Part shown: piece after piece, positions 58,222 to 64,000 of the stretch
How positions within the stretch are numbered: the stretch's first letter is position 1
Layout of the letters: the number at the start of each line of letters is the position of its first letter
Origin: PBB1 sp046154125
GTDB lineage: Bacteria > Pseudomonadota > Gammaproteobacteria > Burkholderiales > Burkholderiaceae_C
Assembly: GCA_046154125.1 (NCBI GenBank)
Contig: JBJXEJ010000118.1
Location: 51,498 to 115,497 of the forward strand
Length of the DNA stretch: 64,000 bases
Direction: 5' to 3'
Position numbers and translations under genes: made by a program
Notes under the pieces: model-generated
The model's database searches: none
What the model saw: only the letters and a program-made list of their open reading frames with translations
Told to the model about the DNA's origin: nothing

Positions 58222-59328
58222 ATGACCCCACTGCCTCCTTGCATCGCTTCTGCTGATCCCCCCGGTGTCGTGTGGGCCGATCCAGCCCGCGGAGAAGACT
58301 TCCAACGCTGGATCAATGCGATCGCCAGCGTGCATGGCCTGCGCACCGAGACGTTGCGGCCCGCATCCAATGACGCGAGCTTCCGGCGCTACCTGCGCAT
58401 CGACGGCGTCTCGACCAGCTTCATCGTGATGGACGCACCGCCTGCACAAGAGGACGTTCGGCCCTTCCTGGCCGTGGCCTCGCTGATCCGGGACGCACGC
58501 CTCAACGCACCGCAGGTGCTGGCGCAGGACGTCGAGCACGGCTTTTTGCTTTTGAGCGACCTCGGCACGCGGCTTTACCTCGGCGAGTTGCAGACGGCGG
58601 TGGCCGCAGCCGACAACGCCAGCGTCGAGCACCTGATGCGCTCCGCGATGTCGGCGCTGGTCGTGTGGCAGCAACGCATCGACTCGAGCCCGCTTCCGGC
58701 GTATGACGACGCGCTGCTGCGGCGTGAGCTGGCGCTGTTCCCGGAGTGGTGCGTTCAGCACGAGTTCGGGGTGACCTGGAACAAGGACGAGCAGGCGGTC
58801 TGGGCCACCACCTGCGACCTGCTGGTGAACAGCGCGCTGGGCCAGCCGACGGTTGCCGTGCACCGCGACTACATGCCACGCAACCTGATGGTGTGCGACG
58901 GCAGCACCGTGGGCGGGGGTGTGCTGGTCAGCCCCGGCATCCTCGACTTCCAGGATGCGGTGCGCGGTCCGATCAGCTATGACGTGGCCTCGATGCTGCG
59001 CGACGCCTTCATCAGCTGGGACGAGGAGCAGGAGCTCGACTGGGCCATCCGCTACTGGCAGCAGGCGCGCAAGGCCGGCCTGCCGGTGCCTGCCGACTTC
59101 GGCGAGTTCTGGAAACCACTTGAGTGGATGGGACTGCAGCGCCACCTGAAGGTGCTGGGCATCTTCTGCCGTCTGAAGCACCGAGATGGCAAGCCGGCCT
59201 ACAGCGCCGACCTGCCGCGTTTCTTCCGCTACGCACACAAGGTGGCGACTCGATACGAAGGGCTGGGCCCGCTGGCTCGACTGATCGAGCCGCTGATGGG
59301 CGCCACGCGCGTCGAGGCGTTCTACTGA
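58222..59328 (+). CDS. amgK: N-acetylmuramate/N-acetylglucosamine 1-kinase AmgK
   Basis: 368-residue phosphotransferase of the aminoglycoside kinase fold that recycles cell-wall sugars. RPASNDASFRRYLR near the start, then the catalytic loop HRDYMPRNLMV and ILDFQDAVRGPISYDVAS. It is divergent from lptD, as in many pseudomonads and betaproteobacteria. The start is ATG 58222, which begins the conserved domain; ATG 58150 would add 24 arginine/proline-rich residues. murU, the usual next gene, is absent; a convergent kinase follows. Confidence 0.9.
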   Translation: MTPLPPCIASADPPGVVWADPARGEDFQRWINAIASVHGLRTETLRPASNDASFRRYLRIDGVSTSFIVMDAPPAQEDVRPFLAVASLIRDARLNAPQVLAQDVEHGFLLLSDLGTRLYLGELQTAVAAADNASVEHLMRSAMSALVVWQQRIDSSPLPAYDDALLRRELALFPEWCVQHEFGVTWNKDEQAVWATTCDLLVNSALGQPTVAVHRDYMPRNLMVCDGSTVGGGVLVSPGILDFQDAVRGPISYDVASMLRDAFISWDEEQELDWAIRYWQQARKAGLPVPADFGEFWKPLEWMGLQRHLKVLGIFCRLKHRDGKPAYSADLPRFFRYAHKVATRYEGLGPLARLIEPLMGATRVEAFY

Positions 59329-59331
59329 AGT

Positions 59332-60810
59332 TCAGGCCCGAACCACCGTGACGGTGCAGTCCGCCTGCGCCACCACCTGCGAGCTGATGCTGCCAAGGTA
59401 ACGACGCAGTGTCGAGTTGCCGCGCGCACCCATCACGATCTGATCGACCTGGTTTCGAGCGGCGAAATCGACGATGGCGGCGGCGGCGTCAGGCGCCTCC
59501 AGCACGTGGAACGTCAGGCGCCCGTCTTCGAGGTTCAGTTGCTTGCTGATGGGCCGGGCCCAGTGCTTCAGTCCGACAAGCTGCTTGATATGGCGGCTCT
59601 GGCCATCGGGATCGACCAGCTGATCCATGCCGATGCGCGCCGTCTTCATCACGCTGACGCAGGCCAGTCGCGCGCCGGGTTCGGTCACGACGATGCGCCG
59701 CACCGTCTCGCGCAGTCGCTCGAGCAACTCGTCCGCAGCCTGATCGACGTCGATTGCAGCCATCACGATCGGGCACCGCATGACCCGGCTGGTCACGCCC
59801 TCGACCGGCACGCTCTCGGGCTCGGCACCGATGGCGAAGAACCAGCGCTTGAGCCGCTGGAGCGAGCCGCTGACGTGCGCGCGCTGGGCACGGGCCGTGA
59901 GCGGCACCTGCGTCGGGTCCTGCAGCGCCAACGCCAGCTGGGCGCCGGTTTGCCAGCGACGCTCCGGCTTCACTTCCAGGCACTTCAGGATCACTTCCTG
60001 AAGCCAGGGCGGGCAGTCTGCGCGCAGCGCACGCGGCGGAATCGGGTCCACGTACAGGCGACGACGCAGGCCGCGCACCGTGACTGGCGAACCGAAAGGC
60101 CGCTGGCCGGTGGTGAAGTGATACAGCATCACTCCCAGAGCGAACAGGTCGGAGCGCGGGTCGTCCCGGACGTACTGAACCTGCTCAGGAGAGATGTAAG
60201 GCCCGGTGCCCATGGGCAGCGAGAACTCCTCGTCGAGCAGGTCCGGCAATCTGTCGTGATGCGACAGGCCGAAGTCGACCATCACCGCGGTGCCATCAGG
60301 CCGGAAGACGATGTTGCTGGGCTTGACATCCAGGTGCACCAGGTGCTGGCGGTGCAGGTCGTGCAGAGCAGTCGCCACACGCGAACCGATCTCGATGACT
60401 TCGTCGATCGCCAGCGGCGCTTCATCGAGGCGCGCGCGCAGAGACGGGCCGTCGATGCGCTCCATCACGATGTAGGGCTCGCGGCTGAAATCACCGCGCG
60501 CGACGAAGCGCGGCACATGCGAACCGCGCAGCGCCGGCAGGATCATCTGCTCGACCTCGAACCCGACGATCGAGGCCGGGTCTTCGCCGCCCATGATGCG
60601 TGGCACCTTCATGATCAGCGGCAGATCCGCGGGAACATCGGCCGGTGGCGGAGCCACCCCCTCGCCGGCTGGCAGGCGCGTCACGCGCCACAGGTGCGCC
60701 ATGCCGCCGGTGTGCAGCTTCTCTTCGAGTTGCCAGCCATCGACGATGCTGCCAGCCACCAGCGCTGCGCGGACGACCGGCCCCAATGTGGAGTCTGTTT
60801 CAGTTTCCAT
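59332..60810 (-). CDS. Ser/Thr protein kinase fused to universal stress protein domain
   Basis: 492-residue fusion. Kinase (about residues 20-285): glycine loop LHTGGMAHLW, lysine in LIMKVP, catalytic loop HLVHLDVKPSNIVF (HLD instead of HRD), DFG in MVDFGLS, and GTGPYISPEQV activation end. A USP domain follows (about 340-492) with an UspA-type phosphate loop GARGNSTLRRYLGS. It may phosphorylate proteins in response to stress. The start overlaps the phosphoesterase gene end, so the two are coupled. Confidence 0.93.
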   Translation of the reverse strand: METETDSTLGPVVRAALVAGSIVDGWQLEEKLHTGGMAHLWRVTRLPAGEGVAPPPADVPADLPLIMKVPRIMGGEDPASIVGFEVEQMILPALRGSHVPRFVARGDFSREPYIVMERIDGPSLRARLDEAPLAIDEVIEIGSRVATALHDLHRQHLVHLDVKPSNIVFRPDGTAVMVDFGLSHHDRLPDLLDEEFSLPMGTGPYISPEQVQYVRDDPRSDLFALGVMLYHFTTGQRPFGSPVTVRGLRRRLYVDPIPPRALRADCPPWLQEVILKCLEVKPERRWQTGAQLALALQDPTQVPLTARAQRAHVSGSLQRLKRWFFAIGAEPESVPVEGVTSRVMRCPIVMAAIDVDQAADELLERLRETVRRIVVTEPGARLACVSVMKTARIGMDQLVDPDGQSRHIKQLVGLKHWARPISKQLNLEDGRLTFHVLEAPDAAAAIVDFAARNQVDQIVMGARGNSTLRRYLGSISSQVVAQADCTVTVVRA

Positions 60811-61543
60811 CAGCAAGTCGGGCAGCGAGTGATTGCGGCAAGCCGGCCGCGCGGATCTTGGCCATCGCGGCCTCGTGGTCGTACGGGACGCGCCAGTAGG
60901 TCAGCTGGGCCGCGTCCTCGTCATAGAGCGCATAGCATGCCGCCGGATTGCCGTCGCGCGGCTGACCAGCCGCGCCGGGGATCACCAGCCAGCGGCGACT
61001 TGCCAGCAAGGGGATCACCTCGCCTGCCACAGGGACGAAGGAACCCGACTTGCCCGTCGCTGAAAGGTGATACAGCATGGGCTCGTGCATGTGACCGCAA
61101 AAGGTGATGCGCTGACGCGTGGCCTGCAGACTGCGGACCGCCTCGGACTTTCCTTCGACATAAGCCCAATCCGCCGGAGCGAACGCATTCGCATGGACGA
61201 ACAGCAGGTCACCATGCTCGTGTGCCAAGGGCAACCCGGCCAGGAAGTCGAGCTGTCCGGCATCGAGCCGCTCGCGTGTCCAGTCGACCACGAGGCGTGC
61301 GTTGGCGTGCATCGTGCGCCGCGCCCCTTGCGCAACCGCCGCGTCGTGGTTGCCCATCACGGCCAAGGCTCCACGATCCACGTGCTGGCGAATGCAGTCC
61401 ACCACCCAGGCGGGATCGGCGCCGTAGCCGACGAAGTCACCGACAAATGCGTGTTGTCGTGCACCCTGCATCGCCGCATGTTCCAGCACCGCCTGAACCG
61501 CCTCGCGGTTGGCGTGCAGATCGGTGATGACGGCGATCTTCAT
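60800..61543 (-). CDS. Metallophosphoesterase, YfcE/ApaH-like
   Basis: 247-residue calcineurin-like phosphoesterase. Metal ligands in order: DLHANREA (Asp, His), VGDFVGYGADP, MGNHDAAV, FVHANAF and CGHMHEPM. No signal peptide. Its last codons overlap the kinase-USP start, suggesting a kinase/phosphatase pair, although its substrate may be a nucleotide or protein. Confidence 0.92.
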   Translation of the reverse strand: MKIAVITDLHANREAVQAVLEHAAMQGARQHAFVGDFVGYGADPAWVVDCIRQHVDRGALAVMGNHDAAVAQGARRTMHANARLVVDWTRERLDAGQLDFLAGLPLAHEHGDLLFVHANAFAPADWAYVEGKSEAVRSLQATRQRITFCGHMHEPMLYHLSATGKSGSFVPVAGEVIPLLASRRWLVIPGAAGQPRDGNPAACYALYDEDAAQLTYWRVPYDHEAAMAKIRAAGLPQSLAARLADGN

Positions 61544-61601
61544 GGCTCGGCTATTCTGAACCGCCCTTCACCCTCGATCAGTACGGCGTAGAGACTTCAG
61601 C

Positions 61602-62345
61602 ATGAATCTGCCAGCCTCGACACTCACGATATTGCTCACTGCCGCATTCGCCGTCGGCCTGATGTGCTGGGAGCGTGCGCGACCGAATCTGGCTTACCCG
61701 ACCGACTGGCAGTGGATGGGACGGGCAACCGGTTTCGGCTCGACCGGTGTCTTGTTGACGATGCTCCTGGGTGGATGGATCGAGTCTCATGCCGCCGTGT
61801 TTTCGTTCCTGCGACGAGGCAATTCACTGACTGCGCTGCCCGACAGTCTCCAGGGTCTTGTCGGGTATCTCTGCGTGACGTTCATCGTGTACTGGTGGCA
61901 CCGTTTCCGCCATCAGAGCGACCGGTTATGGACACTGTTCCACCAGATTCATCACAGCACCTACCGGCTCGAGGTCGCCACCGCCTTCTACGCGCACCCC
62001 ACTGATTTCCTCGCCACATCGGTGATCGTCAGCGGGGTCTCCTATGGGCTGCTGGGCTACGGTCTGGACGCGGCGGTCTGGACAGCGTTCTGGGTCGGCA
62101 TATTCGAGTTGTGGGAGCACACGAACGTTCAAACCCCTCGGTGGCTGGGCTATGTCATCGTCCGCCCCGAAATGCACCGAATCCACCACGAGAAAGACCG
62201 GCATAGAAACAACTATGGTTTGCCGGTCTGGGACATGCTGTTCGGGACCTATGAAAACTCCCTGCGATCCGTCGCTTGCGGTTTCAGCAAGGAACAGGAA
62301 GAACGCGTCTTGCCAATGCTGCTTTTCAGGCATGCTGACAAATAG
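61602..62345 (+). CDS. Sterol desaturase/fatty acid hydroxylase family protein
   Basis: 247-residue integral-membrane diiron protein with the eight-histidine signature: HRFRH, HQIHHS, and HRIHH. About four transmembrane helices. Family members hydroxylate or desaturate lipids; the substrate is not known and sterols are unlikely. Divergent from the phosphoesterase and convergent with mnmE. Confidence 0.92.
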   Translation: MNLPASTLTILLTAAFAVGLMCWERARPNLAYPTDWQWMGRATGFGSTGVLLTMLLGGWIESHAAVFSFLRRGNSLTALPDSLQGLVGYLCVTFIVYWWHRFRHQSDRLWTLFHQIHHSTYRLEVATAFYAHPTDFLATSVIVSGVSYGLLGYGLDAAVWTAFWVGIFELWEHTNVQTPRWLGYVIVRPEMHRIHHEKDRHRNNYGLPVWDMLFGTYENSLRSVACGFSKEQEERVLPMLLFRHADK

Positions 62346-62359
62346 GCGCATCGCAACAG

Positions 62360-63772
62360 CTACTTGCCTATGCAGAATCTGCTGAATATCTCCCCGAGCA
62401 ATTCATCCGGCGTGGACTGACCGACGATCTCGCCGAGGGCGCGTTGTGAAAGGCGGAGTTCTTCGGCCAGCAGGTCGAGCGCGGGCACGACGCCGGTGAG
62501 TTGACGCGTCGCTTCATCGACATGCAAACGCGTCTGGCCCAACGCGTGAACGTGCCGCGCTCGCGCGATGTAGACGCCCTCTGGGTGTTCGTGCCAGCCG
62601 GCCAGCTCCAGCAGGCGACGGCGCAGCGCGTCGAGCCCCGCACCCGTCTTGGCCGACAGCCAAAGGTCCGAGGGGTCGCCAGCGACGGAACACTGGGCCA
62701 GGTCGGCCTTGTTGTAGACGTCGAGCACACGGCCGGTGTCGATCAGCGAAAGCGGGAGGCGCCGGCGGATGGCAGCGTTGCCCGCGTCGTGATCCGAATC
62801 GCCGAGCCGTGTCAGGTCATGCAGGAGCAGCAATGCATCGGCGCCCTCGATCTCGGTCCAGCTGCGGGCGATTCCGATCTGCTCGATCGGTTCGTCGGTC
62901 TCGCGCAGACCCGCGGTATCGATCATGTGCACCGGAACGCCTTCGATCTGGATCGTCTGGCTGACCTTGTCGCGCGTGGTGCCGGGGATCGGCGTCACGA
63001 TCGCGAGCTCGGCACCGGCCAGGGCGTTCAGCAGAGAACTCTTCCCCACGTTGGGCTGCCCGGCGATCACCACCGTGATGCCGTCGCGCAGCAAGGCGCC
63101 CTGACGTGTTCGCGCTTCGATGCGTCGCAGCTTCTCCGTGATCGCTGAAAGCTGCCCCTTGGCGTCGGCCTGCTGCAGGAAATCGATGTCTTCTTCGGGA
63201 AAGTCGAGCGTGGCCTCGACCAGCATGCGCAGGCGCATCAGCAGTGCATCGAGCTCGCGGATCTCTGCAGAGAAGTCCCCGCTCAGAGAGCGTGTTGCCG
63301 AGCGAGCAGCGGCCTCGGTGCTGGCATCGATGAGATCGCTGACGGCTTCGGCCTGGGCGAGGTCGAGCTTGTCGTTGAAGTAGGCACGCTCGGTGAATTC
63401 GCCAGGCGTCGCCGGGCGCAGCCCGGGCAACACTGCAAGGCCGGTGGCGGTGTCGATGGTCGAGGCGGCTTCGAGGCAGCGAGCGAGCAGCAGTTGCAAC
63501 ACCACCGGGCCACCATGGGCCTGCAATTCCAGCACGTCTTCACCGGTGTACGAATGCGGCGCAGGAAAGTGGATCGCCAGACCGTGGTCGATCGGTGCGC
63601 CTTGAACATCGAGAAAGGGCAGGAACGTGGCGTGCCGGGCCGCCAACGTCCGGCGACACAGCGCGGTGATCAGCGGGCCCAGGTCGCGGCCTGAGACCCG
63701 CACGATGCCGACCGCGGCTCGCCCTGGCGCGGTGGCGACAGCGACGATCGGGTCATGGTGGCGCGGCAGCAT
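62360..63772 (-). CDS. mnmE: tRNA modification GTPase MnmE
   Basis: 470-residue MnmE that, with MnmG, adds cmnm groups at the wobble uridine. N-terminal formyl-THF-binding domain (HHDPIVAVATAPGRAAVGIVR), the G domain (about 215-380) with GQPNVGKSSLLN, DTAGLRET and NKAD, and the C-terminal CIGK with the functional cysteine. I take ATG 63772 over 63781 because it gives the family N-terminus. Confidence 0.97.
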   Translation of the reverse strand: MLPRHHDPIVAVATAPGRAAVGIVRVSGRDLGPLITALCRRTLAARHATFLPFLDVQGAPIDHGLAIHFPAPHSYTGEDVLELQAHGGPVVLQLLLARCLEAASTIDTATGLAVLPGLRPATPGEFTERAYFNDKLDLAQAEAVSDLIDASTEAAARSATRSLSGDFSAEIRELDALLMRLRMLVEATLDFPEEDIDFLQQADAKGQLSAITEKLRRIEARTRQGALLRDGITVVIAGQPNVGKSSLLNALAGAELAIVTPIPGTTRDKVSQTIQIEGVPVHMIDTAGLRETDEPIEQIGIARSWTEIEGADALLLLHDLTRLGDSDHDAGNAAIRRRLPLSLIDTGRVLDVYNKADLAQCSVAGDPSDLWLSAKTGAGLDALRRRLLELAGWHEHPEGVYIARARHVHALGQTRLHVDEATRQLTGVVPALDLLAEELRLSQRALGEIVGQSTPDELLGEIFSRFCIGK

Positions 63773-63835
63773 GCGGCGCATTCTCTGCTGTCATGCCTAT
63801 TCGCCGCCTGCCTGTAGGTCACGCACCGCGGTGCT

Positions 63836-64000
63836 CTACTTGCCGAGCACCCCGAGCTGCTTGTTGATCAAGTACTGCTGCGTGATCGACAGGATGTTGT
63901 TGGTCAGCCAGTACAGCACCAGACCGGCCGGGAACACGAAGAACATGACCGAGAACACCAGCGGCATGATCCACATCATCTTGGCCTGCATCGGGTCGGC
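63836..64000 (-). CDS. yidC: Membrane insertase YidC, 3' end only
   Basis: The last 54 residues, ending LTNNILSITQQYLINKQLGVLGK. The MPLVFSVMFFVFPAGLVLYWLTNN helix is the conserved final transmembrane segment. The 5' part is outside the window. yidC followed by mnmE on one strand is the standard replication-origin-proximal order. Confidence 0.95.
   Translation of the reverse strand, partial: ADPMQAKMMWIMPLVFSVMFFVFPAGLVLYWLTNNILSITQQYLINKQLGVLGK

Noticed and set aside
57798..58370. 190-codon minus-strand frame starting upstream of amgK
   Set aside because: It crosses lptD in another frame and becomes low-complexity. Its part from ATG 58151 was considered as a true lptD N-terminus and is kept only as evidence for a possible frameshift.

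Overview
The window is GC-rich, densely coded chromosomal DNA with no rRNA, tRNA, phage, insertion sequence or CRISPR array that I can see. Several gene orders point to a betaproteobacterium of the order Burkholderiales: recA-recX-sucC-sucD; nitrilase-yhdP-glnE; hpf-ptsN-hprK; fur/bamE-dapB-exbB-exbD then leuS-lptE-holA; amgK/lptD-surA-ksgA; and yidC-mnmE. It looks like part of a core chromosome with accessory genes inserted at a few points.

Layout. 1-5201 (minus): recA (with a LexA box) -recX-sucC-sucD, with a cytochrome P450 that starts on the sucD stop codon and runs off the left edge. 5427-9870 (plus): a TctD/TctE-like two-component pair, an M20 peptidase and a FliL-like protein. 9892-18604: nitrilase and yhdP (minus), glnE and a rhombosortase-type rhomboid protease (plus). 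18634-32066: an accessory light and photo-oxidative stress region. Its minus arm is litR (adenosylcobalamin-dependent MerR regulator), a DUF2256 mini-protein, an iron-sulfur photolyase, a ferritin-like diiron protein and rfaE2. Its plus arm is a periplasmic glutathione peroxidase, then a tight nine-gene operon (flavin amine oxidase, DUF1365, CFA-synthase-like methyltransferase, chalcone-isomerase-like protein, GPH transporter, DUF3833 lipoprotein, SDR, SnoaL-like protein, renalase-like flavoprotein). 32103-36863: MFS transporter, small membrane protein, corA, hpf, ptsN, hprK. 36900-46525: fur, bamE, dapB, exbB, exbD, thiC with a TPP riboswitch, leuS, lptE, holA. 46553-52123: ghrA, cinA-like pncC, pgpA, thiL, maeB. 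52349-54210: a secreted barnase-type RNase with barstar, two very long hairpins, and ksgA. 54268-64000: surA, lptD, amgK, a Ser/Thr kinase-universal stress protein fusion, a phosphoesterase, a sterol-desaturase-family protein, mnmE and the 3' end of yidC.

The most interesting part is 19.1-32.1 kb. A light-sensing B12 regulator with all the residues expected for adenosylcobalamin photosensing sits on a short divergent promoter region between a DNA-repair arm and an antioxidant/membrane-lipid arm. The co-occurrence of a CFA-like methyltransferase, a flavin amine oxidase, DUF1365, DUF3833 and a chalcone-isomerase-like protein suggests a light-induced membrane lipid modification pathway whose product is not established.
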